A DNA stretch of 64,000 nucleotides from Morinoia aosen (GCA_030386875.1 CM059573.1:27693891-27757890), one strand, 5' to 3'; counted from the first letter of the stretch, positions 11,977 to 25,445 are shown. The notes: generated from the sequence alone by a model not told the origin. A program made the numbers and translations.

Positions 11977-14607
11977 ATCGCCAATTAGAAACGAACTGCA
12001 GAGGTCTGATCTCATGCGTCGGCTTGACTTTACGGGATGTGTTCTTGTGTGTTTAATTTTAGAAAAACTCTTGCGTAGGAGTGAATTTTTTTTAGCGCTG
12101 TATTGCTTTAATCTAAATGTGTTCTTTAGTAGAATTGTGTTATTCTAGTAGTGAATTAAATTTAGTCTCACTCACTAGAGGGTGATGCTTCGTTCAGTAG
12201 AAATATGCTCTAGGTTATGCAACTCCCACTTTCTTCGCTCACAAGAAATTTCGTCCGGAAAATCTTGTTCGAGTGATCTAATCTTATCCTATGCTTAATT
12301 CTCATTTTTCTTTCTTGCTAAGTAAAGGGAAATTGAGCGTTCAGTAGGTTAACTTCGTATGTTTCGCAAGAGGAGTATTTTGTTTCCTTTGTAGTATGCT
12401 TATATATTTCCTCGCCAGCATCGCATAAAGCGTACGCGCTTAATACGAAAATAGCGCTAGCGAATTAATTAGTTTAATCTGAAAGTTCTTAGGCTGAGGC
12501 TATCTCAGGCTTGCTAATTTTATCAATACCTTTAGACCGTTCATTTTCGTAACGGGGAAAATATGTTTAGCGTCAGATTAAAAGTTGCGTATTCTTTCGT
12601 GCTGTAGTGTTGAATTTTCTGACTTTGTGTCTTTCTCTTGCCCTGAAAGAATATCGTAAAACACGGTATTCCGGAAGGAATTATTCTTATCTTACTCTGT
12701 AGAGTGTAGTACATTTCTTTTTCAGACTTAAGGAATTAATTTCTTGGAGGATTAGCGTAGGAAGTACGTCAGCACAAAACAGGCCAGAACATTGCATAAC
12801 GCGAATGAGTCTCGGATAAGCAGCAAAATTACGGAAGAATCACGTCGAGCACGAGTAATTATTCACAAGAACGAAGAACAGAGAGCAATGACACGACATA
12901 GGGAATTCATCGAACTTGTATTGGAAGTATTTGACTGTAGAACAAATTCTAGCGTTGCATTGGGAAACGACGAAGATATATGTGAGGCTGGAATTTCGCA
13001 TCATGCTTAAGAGAGAATGCGGAGAGCACAAGTAATTAGCTCGGAGCCGCTTGCGGTTGAGCTGTAGCTGGAGAGTTTGCACCATGTTCAGAAGAATGCG
13101 GAGGACACCAGTAATTGCCTGACTCGCCCGTGGTTAGGCTTGCGAAGAGGACATCGTTAGTGAACAGCCGAGCCAGGAAGGATTTCTCGACTAATTTGCA
13201 CTCGATACTTCGAAGTGGAAAGCACCACAGAGCGCCGCAGCACCAGCATGAGGAAGGAAGGAGAAGCGAAAATAATGAAGATAATAGTCTAGGGTACCTT
13301 AATGTAATAGCGTTCAAAAATGCTTTTATACAGTGGGCACTCAAATGAAACAATAACAATGCTTTTATATGATTGAGTGTTGAAATTTACTTAAGTACTT
13401 TGGAATTGCGTCGTAACATTTGTGCCCAGTAAGGCATTCCTGAAATTCGAATGCAAGTTTCCTGTGAATTTTTTTTTACTAGGCAAATTGTCACATTGGA
13501 ATATTGAAGCCGCATTTTAGGCATCTCTATTTATACGTGAAATAAAAAATTAAAGGAGATTTCGTCGGATAGGCTTTGAATGAAGCGTACGATCTTCAAA
13601 GAATATTAACCCACGGAATTCTCGCACAAATAAGAGTGTTTACTCGGAGAAAATAAAATATCATCTCGTGGCTACCAGAATTTCTACGTCAATTTCGAGG
13701 AATACTGAGATTCTACGTCAATATCAATGAATACTGAGATTCTACGTCGATAACAAGGAATACTGAGAGGAATTCTACAGGATACCAGCGTGCACTACGC
13801 AGGATTGCACCTCGGATTCTTCAGGATTACTCCGTAGGATTCGGAACCCTATCGCGAATGGAAACTGTAGTGAATGAAATTTATCGACGCTTCGACTCGT
13901 ATATATCGACAGATCAATATAACTTACTGACGTACCGATTTGCCTGATCAACGAATCGACGTTCATGAGTAATCTGCCGATTAAAAGTTTGAGTTTGAAT
14001 AAACGTCATAAAATGTATGTGAAACATTGCACGTAACATGATTGGGTGGTAATTTGAATCGTGATAATGATCCATCTTACAGAACGCAATCGTGCAGTTA
14101 ATGTGGTGTATAGAAATTTTATACGAGTCTGGATATTGGGCTCGCAATACTTCATCCTGAAATTGAGTTACCTTCCGTCAAGGCGTGTGTGAAGCTATAA
14201 AATGCCAAAGGAGAGGCATGGAAGAAAAGCAAATTCCGTCAGCTATACCAAAGGAGTCAACATCGAATTGTCAACAACAGCGTCAAGGAGTTGGACAACA
14301 GAACATGCAAGCGTGAATTGAAATCTACGAGACATAAAGTCATCAATACTGTAGGATGTTTGGGAATGTAGGAGATGTAACCGTAATACTTTGTGAATGT
14401 TATTAGGGGTGAACACTCAAAAGATTTATGACGTACTTCACTTCGGTGGAACACAACACAATATATCAGGCCGTGCTAATTGTAATGAATAAGATTCTTA
14501 ATTGTAATGTACCCTGTTTCTGCGGAATTAATTTTTGAATGTAATAGGCTTAAGTAGAAGTTACCATGTGTGTCTTATGTTAGCTTCAGACTGCAGTGAT
14601 TAGTATT
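11977..14607 (+). other. G1 3' noncoding region
   Basis: About 2.6 kb after pol and before the BEL insertion, with no recognisable envelope or extra gene. A short tandem array of about 31 bp (GATTCTACGTCAATA-like, three units, about 13676-13770) lies within it. The region resumes at 17792-17863, just before the 3' LTR. Confidence 0.5.
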
Positions 14608-16999
14608 TGTAATGTCGTGCGCTAGCGGAACCTCTATCTTCGCTTTCGGCACGCCATTGAACGGAAGGCTTAGGGACACCAAGAAGAACACGCGGTTTCT
14701 TCGGTTTTATTTCTTATCCAAGACTCCGTGAATCTGCTCAGAAAGGTATGATTCAGAGTCGGACCACGAATTGCATGACATGAGGGGCCTAATTCAAGAT
14801 CATAGTCGAATGATTAACTGATGCATATAGCACCGCACAACAAGAAAGTAACTCACACCTCAAGGGTACACGAGAAATAGCTGAGTGGGACATAAGAGGC
14901 CATAGAATAGTAACACATAAAAAGAGAATTCACCGCCCTGCTAGCGACGTAGCACAACAACAACTCGCATTACCATTACTAGTATTACTATATAAGAAAG
15001 TTTTAGCCTCCCTTGACCGCGACAAAGGTGTCCCAAGAGAGGAAAGAGGAAGGCACCATCTAGCGTGTAGTTGGGGGGGACGCGGAATCTACGCACAAGG
15101 TGCATAGGAACAGTAGGCCGAGAAATAAGTTCACAAACAAGAAAGGTTTCCGTTGCATCGACAGGGAAGAAAAATACGTCTCCAGTCGAGTAACACATTT
15201 AGAAAGAGCACATCTATGATATACGCACACGAACATTGTAAACTCGTGTCACTAGTCGAAGGGAATGATTGAGGGCAATGTACTCCTAATCTTGCCCAAT
15301 CTACATTCGATAATACATGTAATGATAGCTATAAGAGGCAGCGCAATTTCATGGACGATGCACTTCCATTGTGAGGTGAGAACACTTTTGACAGTTTATA
15401 TGTACATGACATAGACTTCGTAATCCTTGACGCCAGGCAACAATACATGAATCGCTTGTTTCGGCCAATGTTCAAAGTGTCCCTTTAAGGAAGCACAAAG
15501 TTACAAACATGAATGTACATCCGTATCCAACAATCCTAACACAGCGGTCATTAGTCAATAAGCACTCTGTCTGAACAAAGGTGGACGATCGCACAACAAG
15601 TTTTAGTTTTCACACTGCTTCACAATATAAAGAGATGACGAGTTAGGTAACATCACAAGTTAAAAGAGGATACTCTAAAATACTTACAGACGATGAGGAA
15701 AAGTCCCTCAGTTTAGACCTGTGACATCTTATTTTAGTCTGCAAATTAAGTGCCTACTCTGGCATTCTTTACCCTATCTGTGGAAAAGAGACAGCAGAAA
15801 TTAGGTCTCTGAAGCAGGGGCAAGTCACTAAGGTTATCAGATCAGCCATTATCAATAAATTCTATTATCAAAAAATGAGAGAGGCAAGTACACGTTTATC
15901 AACGTCGCTTTGAGAACACAAATCGTATGAGCTAGTGGTCTCGAATTCCTGCGCCTATTCTCAGTCTACTGAATGCCGTGACTTTAGGCTTCCACCTTGC
16001 TGACTGGCGCAACTTGCCCAGCACAGCTCATAGGTAAGAAGCCACTCGACTAAGTTTATTTTACTTTGCCTCACATCTTTCTATTAATGAATGTTATAAA
16101 TAATACAAAGACAAGAAATAATACAAAGACAAGAAAAACACAAAGACAAGAAAAATCATGTTCCCAAGTTGGTGCAGGTCCAGCACGACGTGCCGTGGAT
16201 TTTTCAATATCAACAACTGATGTCTAATCCATGGAAGAATCACCATAGTTTTTATTTTCAGCACACAAATCTCTCAATAATGAAGCAGTGGTTGGTTTGC
16301 ATTATCAAATAAATATATGATTTTGCTATCTTATGTTAATCTATGAAATGTGATAAACTTCAAGCAATCTTGTGTCAAACTAAAAAGCATTGAAATGTCA
16401 GTCTCTCCATGTTGCATTTACTGCCCTTGACACTGTTTACAATATTATATATGACAACATAGCTTACATGGCCTGGCTATTATGCAAATGGTGCTGAGCA
16501 AAAAAAAACATTTGGACATTAATACAAAATTACTTGGAGCAGTGAAATAGAGATAGGAAAGTTCATCAGTTAAATCACACGCTTTTCTTCTAGAGTACTG
16601 CCAAAATGGAACCTGACATTTCCAAACATTACACTGCAGCGCACTTGCTATGACACGTTACGACGGCTAGTCTAGCTTAATGTGGGTGGTTCACCAGCGA
16701 CCGGAAGCATCCTCGAATGCTCTAGAAGCCGGCTGTTCACCGCTATCTAAACACAAATATGTTAAAAACACCCGAAAATATAGCTAGCGCGGTAACACGT
16801 AAACCGAATGAGTTTCCCACTCAAGTTCACTCTCTAACTACACAAAACTTAATATTATCCGGGAACCTGTTCCTCCCACGCACTTCAAACAAATAAAACG
16901 TTGGCGTCATTCTTGCGGACGAAGCGCGGATCCGCAAAATGTTGCCGAACAAATTTATCAAATTTCTTCAAATTTTCTCACGTCTTGTACGACGTGACA
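14608..16999 (-). repeat. BEL/Pao 3' LTR
   Basis: Its inner boundary (16999) is set by the adjacent purine tract. A 63-bp block at 16937-16999 recurs at 17724-17786, the opposite end of the element. The outer boundary at 14608 rests on the GTATT duplication and TG/CA ends. At about 2.4 kb it is long for the family, and an R1-like repeat lies inside it (14994-15190). Confidence 0.6.
14994..15190 (+). repeat. R1-like repeat, diverged copy
   Basis: Shares AAGTTTTAGCCTCCCTTGAC, CAAGAGAGGAAAGAGGAAGG and CACCATCTAG-type blocks with the R1 copies at 1.8 and 46 kb, but is more diverged and shorter. Confidence 0.5.
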
Positions 17000-17016
17000 C
17001 TCCCCCCTCCTTTGTG
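17000..17016 (-). promoter_or_regulatory. BEL/Pao polypurine tract
   Basis: The minus strand reads CAAAGGAGGGGGGAG immediately before the LTR start TGTCACG. This is the plus-strand priming tract expected at the internal edge of a 3' LTR. Confidence 0.7.
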
Positions 17017-17027
17017 GATTTTCTCCA

Positions 17028-17666
17028 CTAAGTGCTGACGCCGGGGGGGCGGTGGATGAGAACTAATTCAGTGGCGGGACGTACCACCCGCTGGATCCCG
17101 TCGTTGTCGTTTCGTCGCGCGAGTCGTACGGTGGCTGTCCTCAACGATCCATCGTGACTGGGGATGGTCTCTTCGATGACGCCTGTCGGCCAGGTGGTTC
17201 TCCTGGCCATCTTCTCCCTCACCAGGACTATGTCTCCTTTCTTTAGCGGTGGGTTGACGGCTCTCCATTTGCTGCGTTGTTGCAGTTCGTAGATGTAGCC
17301 CCTCCTCCACCTCAGCCAAAACTGATCTGCCAGGTACTGCACCTTTTTCCATCGCAACTTCCCGTAAGCCGGTTCGTGTCGAGTGAGCGCGGGCCTGTCG
17401 TGCTGTGGCGTGCTGGTCTTCTGCGTCAGGAGCATGTTTGGGGTCACTGGCAGCGGTTCGTTGGGATCAAAGGACGTCTCCCACAGTGGAGTGGAGTTCA
17501 CGATGGCTGCTGCTTCCTGCAGTAGGGTGTGTAACTCGTCGAAGGACAGAGAATGTTGACCGGCGTGCAAGAGGGCTGCTTCTAAACACCTTCGGATCTG
17601 ACCTATCTTGCGCTCCCACACTCCGCCGAAGTGAGAGGCGTGCGGTGGGTTCATTTCCCAACGCAC
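17028..17666 (-). CDS. BEL/Pao integrase, C-terminal part
   Basis: The frame contains the BEL/Pao integrase signature NPPHASHFGGVWERKIGQIR, the typical LQEAAAIVNSTPLW segment, and a C-terminal DUF5641-like part (LADQFWLRWRRGYI, KGDIVLVREK, WPTGVIEE). This is the end of the pol polyprotein. The rest of pol is absent from the element, so it is a fossil fragment. Confidence 0.85.
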   Translation of the reverse strand: MRWEMNPPHASHFGGVWERKIGQIRRCLEAALLHAGQHSLSFDELHTLLQEAAAIVNSTPLWETSFDPNEPLPVTPNMLLTQKTSTPQHDRPALTRHEPAYGKLRWKKVQYLADQFWLRWRRGYIYELQQRSKWRAVNPPLKKGDIVLVREKMARRTTWPTGVIEETIPSHDGSLRTATVRLARRNDNDGIQRVVRPATELVLIHRPPGVST

Positions 17667-17863
17667 TCCCAGGTCCGATAGGGCCCGACTGGCCTGCTTG
17701 CCGAACGACTGGCCTGCTTGCCGAAATGTTGCCGAACAAATTTATCAAATTTCTTCAAATTTTCTCACGTCTTGTACGACGTGACAGTATTAAATAAATA
17801 GCTGAAAGCTAATTAAAAAAAAAATTGTCAGGCCAATTTTTTTTTAACAATAGGACGGCGGTC

Positions 17864-18090
17864 TGTCGAGAATCTGTTACGAATAATCAATTTTGCGAAT
17901 TAAAATGAGGATTTAGAAAAAAATTTTAATTGTGTGTAATAAATTTTTGGCTTACTTAGAAATATCTCAGAAAATCCCAGCAGTACGGGAGGGTCGCTTC
18001 AACATGTATGTTTTTATGCCGTATGTTTTGACTCAGCAATGTTAGGAGGCCGCGATAAGATGCGAGAGCCCAAACGATGTCTGTTTACAT
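17864..18090 (+). repeat. G1 3' LTR, left part
   Basis: Matches 5211-5440 of the 5' LTR. The last four bases, ACAT, are the target site duplicated by element B. Confidence 0.9.
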
Positions 18091-19484
18091 TGGATGAGTT
18101 GGGTTTTTCTTCCGCTCTCTCTTGCCTTATGGCCTCAACGTTCATTTAATCCGCGTCAATCATGAAGTATATGATTAGGTTTATTGAAGAGACGTCTGCC
18201 AATACTATGTAATTCGGGTTATTTTCTGCCCGCTCCGAAGCTTAAGTGTCTTTCATTTATCTGCTGTTACGTTTCTGACAGCCTTATTCGGATGACGTTT
18301 CGTTAAGATTTTATGAGAACGGTAGCGTGTTATTTGCCGCCACCACGAGGTGCGTAGATATACAACCTCGACTAAAATTAGATATGAAATAATCGTGCGT
18401 ATTTTCTTGGTAGCAATGGCGGCGGTTGGCGCGTGTTTCAGGCGCTAGTCACGAGAGAGATGAGAGGTAAGGGACGACGACTGACGAGTTAATCATTTAT
18501 TAGGTCAATGCTAGCCGGTTGAATACACTCACGAGTTGAGATTGACACCAAGATCTAGCGGTAATTAACCTGATCCGCGAGTACTTTACCAAGACTTTAC
18601 AATCAGCTTGTTCCAACAACACGCTAAACGGGAGCAAGTCTTCGACACTTATCACGGACAGTTTAGCCGGTATTTGAACACAACTCGACTCTTCCAATGA
18701 ACGTCTGCATACGTTCGACAACAATCCACGGAAAACGATCCAAGGTGAACGTCTCACAAACGCTCGACAACAATCCAAGGAACACGATCCAAAGGTGAAC
18801 GTCTCGCCTACGCTTTGCCACAATCACAGTATTGAAAATACACTAATGGAAACGCCGATCTTAAGTTCTGAGCTGCAATTACGGGAGCCTCTACTGCCCG
18901 AACTCCGCTCGACGTGTTTTATTTACTTTACTCTACCCGTCTCTCGTACCTCCCGACTCGAGCCCTTGACTGCTCACTCTAACGACCGGCGACCGAATGT
19001 CCTTTTTCTGAGCCCGCTCTCGCCTGGTCTCGCGCCTCCCTCCCACAAAGGGGGGTAGGTTTTGTGGGGAGAAGGGATGCAGGGGTGAGCTCTTGGTGGG
19101 GGCCCCGCTTTCTCCGACCATGACGTATTCAGCCCTTATTGCCCTCCCGCTCTGCCCTTCGTCCAGCGACCGAAGCTGGCCGTCGTTTTTATATATTTCC
19201 AATAACTTATAGTGCCCTTGACCAATCTATGTGGTCGCGCTCTACGAGTCCTGCGTCGTCTTTATGACGGTGTAACCGCCGCAGCCCAAGCACATCCAAT
19301 TATTAAATTTAATATGGCAGTGTTTCGTAATGAGAACGTCCCGCTTGTCAAGTTCCCAAGACCAATGCTCGAAAGCGGGTACAAACTTTACGACCCGTAT
19401 CAATTTATAGAGGCGGTCTCCCCGGGCAAGCTATTCTGCTTGCTCGGTAATATGCGAGCTGGGGAAAGGATCTCACTTTATACA
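18091..19484 (-). repeat. Element B 3' LTR
   Basis: TG...CA ends on both strands. Almost identical to 32505-33898. On the minus strand it begins TGTATAAAGTGAGATCC. Confidence 0.95.
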
Positions 19485-19498
19485 CCCTTCCCCCACTT
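19485..19498 (-). promoter_or_regulatory. Element B polypurine tract
   Basis: The minus strand reads AAGTGGGGGAAGGG directly before the LTR start TGTATAAAG, the expected plus-strand priming site. Confidence 0.8.
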
Positions 19499-22105
19499 GA
19501 AAGAAAAGAAATTATGTAATGATTTCTTTTCTAGGTCCTAGGTCTCAGGGCATTTCCCACCCGACTGGCGAACACTGATACAAGGCACCCCGAAACGACA
19601 CCAACAACAAGACGACAGACAATGAAGATATGACTCGCGAGTGCTCCTAATATTTCACGAAGACATCAATAAATTGCAATGACCCTACTTTAACATGGGA
19701 CACGTATTGCAGTATTTCGCCTAGCTCGCGGAGACATTACTACAGCCGTGGGTGACGCCCAGCGACTCGCAACTACTACAACCATGAATCTTGCATTACA
19801 GTGTTCCGCGCTATAACCGTTGTTAGCGACTGATCATCAGCCGGAATTCCTGATGTCGCAGTCGCTCTGTCCAAAGGTAGTAGGGGAACACCCATGCGGA
19901 TGAGATCCGCGTGCCTGACGTCCTTGCTTCAATTTCTCCATCATCGCGGGGCACGACCAGGTGTCTGATGACTTCGTTGAGGGTCGTCCCCGCTAGGTGT
20001 ACTCCCGGCCTCGGGACGAAGTGGACGATGAGCGGGTGCCCCGCCAGGGTCGCAGCCGCTCGCGCCCAGTCCGTATCGGCCGAGACGGTCTCCAGACTCC
20101 CGTCTGGAAGCCACAATGACGTCTCGTAGTTGCGCGCTGCGACGTATGTCCCGAGCTGGCGCACCACCTCGCTCGGCCTCCGTCTTCGCCCTCGATGCAT
20201 GTACGTCGCCGTTTCCTACGGCACACGGTCGGGCATTAATTTTGTTACATGGGTTAGATATCAATATAGAGCCTATTTTCAAAAATTTTCCTTTCTTCGC
20301 CTCATAATGAGCGCGTATGTTACATGATGAATGATATATGATTTTGGGATTCATGAACCTAACAAGTCCTAGCAGACTTGAATGACTAAGTCCTCACACT
20401 CCTGCACACTATACAGCACATACTCCTGCACACGTTACCGCACATACTCTGACAACACACACACCTCCTGTTCATTTGTCTTTCACTCGTGGTGCAGGTC
20501 CTTATGATTAAATGATGAGAACTGTTCCTACTTCCTATTCTTTCCGTGTCAGCTGACTGTTTTTTTTTTTACTGAATGGCATTTGCTAATCTCTCGTGAG
20601 AAGCAAGCATCAATTTCGTATGGGTGCAATACGGAGGCGTCCCTCGTTTGCATATATATTTTATGTACCAGTCGCACACGACTTATCTTTTTAATCTTCA
20701 AATCTCATGGTATCGGTAACCGCTGCGATGCCTCAAGCATTGCGCACATATCTCTGGACATGCTTAAAAATCCCTCGGTCATGCTTCCCGTAATCTCCCT
20801 TATCCGCTCGTCAGCAGACCAGATATTTATAACACCCTCCACAGTTCACGCACGTGTTTCCTACGCGCAGGGGTATTCCCGATCTTACCATTGCCGAATG
20901 CCTCTCCGTCTCTCTTACGTCGACCGCCGTTCCGGTCCGTCTCCGTTGGAGGCCGCTGTGGTGCTGGTTTAGCACCGCGCACACGCCCGCACCTCGCTCG
21001 CTGTCGCCTTCCTGAAAATCTTCAAAATAACCTTAGTACATTTATCATTAAATATTTCAGCTCTAGCGTCGGTTCGGTGCTGTTCACGCTCTGATTTCTC
21101 AGCACAGGAGCCGTCCATCTCTGTTATCTATATTCTTTTTGCTCATCTCTATTTATTTTGTTCTCCCATCTATCTCGTAATTAGCATCGCACACGAATCG
21201 CTGTGCGCTTCTCTCTGCTCAGACTGCCTTCTCTAATCTCCGGCGTGTCGCCGCTCATATTACATGAGTTCCAGCGTGGAACGCATCTCAAGTTTTATGG
21301 TCCCTCTGTGGCTGCCTTGTCTCGTGGGCTTACGCCTCGAGTCTCTGCCTCGCAAGTGCTCGTCCAGCCTGCCTTTCCACACTAAGCTACGTTATTATTA
21401 AAGAGCCGTATTTGCTAAACTTTATACTATGTCCGTAATGGGACTTACTTATTAGATGTCTCGGTAGAAGTTCTGCTCAACTCTCAGGGGTTCTGCTATT
21501 CGAGCCGTTATTATCGGTCTCTAATCAGTTCCGGCTCAGGTTTCCTTCTTCGAAATGGAGCAAGACTCATCCCCAGATAATTTCAACTCGCCGTCTCTCT
21601 TCTGAGCGACTGCATTGTGCCTATTGGTCTTTGTCTTAAACATCATTTGAAGCAATAAAATTTTTAAATTTTTCCTCCCCCCCGACGATACAGGAGAATT
21701 CCTTTTCCAGGAATTTTTCACCCCAAACAGCACAATGCACAGTAAGGATAACTCTACTTCCCATCCAAGTTGCGGACTTTTCAAATCTACACCTGAAAGG
21801 CAATTTTTTATTAGTAAGACTGTACTTATCAATACTACCAAAAAAAATGAAAATTTCGTCAAGTACGCCACTATAATATGTATGCCGAGTCTCCACTAGC
21901 CTCTTTTCTGCGCGTCGCACTCGCTTCAGGCGGTTGAGCTCATCTTTTCCGGGCTCGGCTTGAGATCCTTTATGCCTCTCGATTTTATGACTCGTCCTGT
22001 GCCGGCTCTAAAGCTCTGCGCACAGTCGCTCGTGCTGGCTGCTAGCCTTCCTAAAAGTTATTTGCCTAGCAGTCGACTACTCAGAAATTTTCCTGCCAAC
22101 CTAGT
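19499..22105 (-). other. Element B 3' region, distal part
   Basis: About 2.6 kb between the C insertion and the polypurine tract. There is no recognisable envelope gene. A GC-rich patch (19820-20230) carries a 125-codon open frame (19823-20200), described separately. CT-rich stretches and short ACAC-type repeats occur near 20400-20470. Confidence 0.5.
19823..20200 (-). CDS. Unrecognised 125-residue ORF in element B 3' region
   Basis: Starts MHRGRRRRPSEVVRQLG and contains LWLPDGSLETVSADTDW and HPLIVHFVPRPGVHLAG. It is GC-rich compared with the flanking AT-rich sequence and has no signal peptide or membrane segment, so it does not look like an envelope protein. I do not recognise it. It could be an accessory gene of the element, a captured fragment, or chance. 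It lies downstream of pol in the same orientation. Confidence 0.3.
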   Translation of the reverse strand: MHRGRRRRPSEVVRQLGTYVAARNYETSLWLPDGSLETVSADTDWARAAATLAGHPLIVHFVPRPGVHLAGTTLNEVIRHLVVPRDDGEIEARTSGTRISSAWVFPYYLWTERLRHQEFRLMISR

Positions 22106-23360
22106 TGTAATGATTCTTCAATCTGCGCGTCCAAGAAGATCTTTTTTGTGCTGTAAAGAGAAATACGTCAACCATCATACTTGAGAAGATATTCCATCTT
22201 TGTCGCGAATTGCCAACGGAACAACGCGTCAAATATCAAGGGAGTTCGAGACCAATCTCATCGTCCTGTACGTGTTACGTCGAGGTCTCCCGACAACCGA
22301 GAGGAATTGCCATCTTCCGCTATTCCATGTAACTCCAATTAGTATTTCTTCTATTTCCTAGGAATATATTTCTTGTTGTGTATAGCGTATTTCATAATAG
22401 GAATTAATAGGGATGTTATTGATTCAGTTAGGCATATTTCCATATATGTTTGAACGATTTTATTATTCGATCGATCGACGTACAATCGGGCGTTTGGGTG
22501 CGGTTGTAGACTTCATGCGATCGCTCGCGTAGAGCGGTGAGTCGGTGAGGCACCACCCACGACAAGAGCAACATCTGCGTCGTGTCGTTAAAATCTTCGG
22601 CCGCACCTTCGGGTGTGGGCGCCAGTGCCACAAACTCACATAATAATTAAATACGACGAAGCCAGTGAGCGCCTGATCTATAAAGTGACCTGTGGGGGCT
22701 ATTCATCCTGAACTGTTTCATGAGTGAACGACTAACAAACCGTTACTGTGACGCTACTACATTGCGAGACACCAAGATGCTATCTTCTTCGGGGTTACGC
22801 TAACACCCAAGCCCGGCACCGTGACTGCCAGTCAAGGCACATCTCCACCTTTCTCTAAGATGAGTGTTCTTTCCTTATCGCGATCATTTGTGAAACCTTT
22901 CCTTATTAATATCTTAGTCCGTAACGCAGATTATCATTATGTTCTGATAAAGCAAGTGAAGTTTATGTAGTGAATTCTTTAGCTGATATTTGTGTTGCGC
23001 ACCTAACTGATTCTTAGGAAGTAAATTTACCATGTAGTTTACGATTGTGTATCATTCTCCTGCGTTGAGGGAATGAGAGACAAGGCATTCGAGGCATGAA
23101 ATACGTTACCTAAATCATCCTGATCAATTGATTTCATATTAAAATAAAGTCCCATACATTTGGGTGGTGGCAGCAGTTATAGACTATTGATTAATTTGAA
23201 TCAAGGCGAGGGCATTAATGTCACGTCTTATTTATCAAAATATATTAAAGTGATGTGATCAAACATCACGACAATAGGAAACAAATAAATTACATCTGAA
23301 ATATGCCTCCGCAACGACGAAATGATGTGACATCAGTGGTAAAAGATTGGAACCACGACA
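22106..23360 (+). repeat. Element C left LTR
   Basis: A 1,255-bp direct repeat with TG...CA ends. The other copy is 25446-26700. Confidence 0.9.
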
Positions 23361-25445
23361 AAATGGTGCTCAGCGTGTGGGATCTTGATTTTATGCACTC
23401 GTAAAATTCAATTCTTCGAACTTCACAGCCTCCGTATAAAAATAAATTTGATTATACTTAACATCATAAAAACCCGCTCGTGCTTTATCAAGCTAATCAT
23501 GCCTAAAAGAAGAACAGTCTCAAATTTCCAAAACGCAGTCTTCTCATAAACTATAAATATCATGCAATGATTCTGCAACGTGCAACGTCAATTTGAACAG
23601 CACAGCCATGTGAAATTTTGAAATCCACGGGCCGCCAACTGGCTTAAGTAAGATGGCGTCGCCCATGCCACAGGCGGCGTACCGCACAAGAATGGCGCAC
23701 ACGTTTCACTCTCACAAGCGAATAGATTTAAACAAAGGAAATTTCTGTAGGTTAAGATTGATTTTATGTAAGAAATTAGTTACGATTCTTGCCCAACGAA
23801 AATTTAATTTGCGTAGGATATATTAGAAATTTTCATGACTCTGTAATTTCAACTATATTTTCGAATGTTAGGAAAATTTTGCTAACCCGCATTTTAAGTC
23901 GAGATATGTTTTAGCTTTAAGAAAATTTTGCTTCAACATTTAGACACAACTTTTATGTTTACCACAACGTAAATCTTCAAGATTTATTACGTTATTTAGT
24001 AGACGAACTTTAAGAACCGTTAAAATTTCATTAGAAATCGAGTTTTGTAAACTGTAATTGATTGATAAAAATCAAACTCTCACGAATCAACTCTACGAAT
24101 TTTGTTTGAATTAAGAAATTAATTTCTTCGAAAATTTACATTTCAAATAGGATGTTAATTTTAAGGTAATTTTAATGATTATCCCGTGCGATTTCCTGAG
24201 TTTTTTTTGTGTCAAATTGTCTTTAAAATGTTCAATGTAAAAATTAATTCATAAACATTTAATTTGTATTCAAATCATGTATCAATTAATAGTTAAATTG
24301 CGTTCATGCACTGCATACGACTGAGATATTGATGGGATTGAGTTGTGATCATGATGGCTAAAGACGCTCAGAGAAATGCACCGGGAAACGATTAAGAAAT
24401 CAAAAATAGATCCTTATGAATTTGGGTCTTGCAGACAAATGCTGCTGTGGTCGCTGCAACGGCGACACGACATCGAGCGAGGCGAGCTCCACACTCGTCA
24501 TGGCGCCGACGACGTCAGGAACGTCGGACGACCACACCCTGGATATCCCACGACGACGTAAAGTCAACGACGTGAACGCGCCTACTCGAACGCACGAACA
24601 CGCGAATCCGCTCACGTACCCATCTACGAACACGAGAACACACACTCAGACGCTAACCATCTCAGGCTGCTACAGAGCTCTGCTACGCTTTCCCCTACAC
24701 CTCCCCTCCACGTTCACAGCCTCACCGACGCTGGCGGTGCGCACGAATTCACGAGCCAGCTAACGTACCTACGCGCGCTGGAGCTTACAAAACGCAGGAC
24801 CGAGATTGAAAGAAAATTCTTCAGTCTACCCGGAACGGTCCCAGCACGAAGAAAATGTGGCGCACTCCAGGATGAAATAGAAAACTACGAAGCAGAAACT
24901 ACGATGAACTGGATCGGCAAGAGATGGATATCGACGACAGTGGATTATTCGACAAGGCAACAGCACAACGACGCATGGAAGAGGGTCTGCAAGTCTTTAA
25001 ACGTCAATGGATGACTGGACCTTTATTGTAAAGGATTCCAATAAACCTCTTCAACAAAAAAGCATCGCGGAGTTTATACTCATCTGCTGCAGTGAAAGGA
25101 CTTGACATCTCATTGAGAGAGTTTTTTTTTTACTCTCTGAGGGGTTTTCACCTCTCATGGTTATTCCTAGGGTAACCTCACGACGGGGGATAGCTTCGCA
25201 TCTGATGTAGGGGAATAGATTCCGCCGATGGAATAACTGCATCATGTGCTTCGTATGGAACTATCGTATCAGTGTCTGTCAGAAAGACAAACCTCGCATC
25301 GTTTCGTCAAGTCCTCAACTGGCAAGTCACGCCCGAGTCTCGACTCCAGTGGCACGCACGCGATAGCCCCTGGAGAGGATGAAAAAAAAAAAGAATTTAT
25401 TTCGAACGGGAGTTCGAAACTCGTCCAATCGGCACCCGGAGATTT
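23361..25445 (+). other. Element C internal region
   Basis: The left 900 bp is very AT-rich and noncoding. The part from about 24420 to 25030 is richer in GC, with many GACG motifs and open stretches, but none has a recognised domain. A hairpin TGAGAGAGTT...ACTCTCTGA lies near 25110-25140, and a short purine-rich A tract near 25380. Confidence 0.6.

Larger units (their letters stand above)
14608..17786 (-). mobile_element. BEL/Pao LTR retrotransposon, heavily reduced
   Basis: Inserted in the 3' region of G1, with a 5-bp duplication GTATT (14603-14607 and 17787-17791), the size usual for BEL/Pao. On the minus strand the LTR starts TGTCACGTCG and ends CGACATTACA, whose tips are weakly inverted-complementary. 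A purine tract precedes the 3' LTR. The only recognisable protein is the integrase end of pol. The element is broken and lacks gag and reverse transcriptase. Confidence 0.75.

Noticed and set aside
11977-14607. Possible envelope gene of G1
   Set aside because: No open frame with a signal peptide, membrane anchor or cleavage site; only short shadows.
17405-17797. 130-codon plus-strand frame
   Set aside because: Shadow of the BEL/Pao integrase on the opposite strand.
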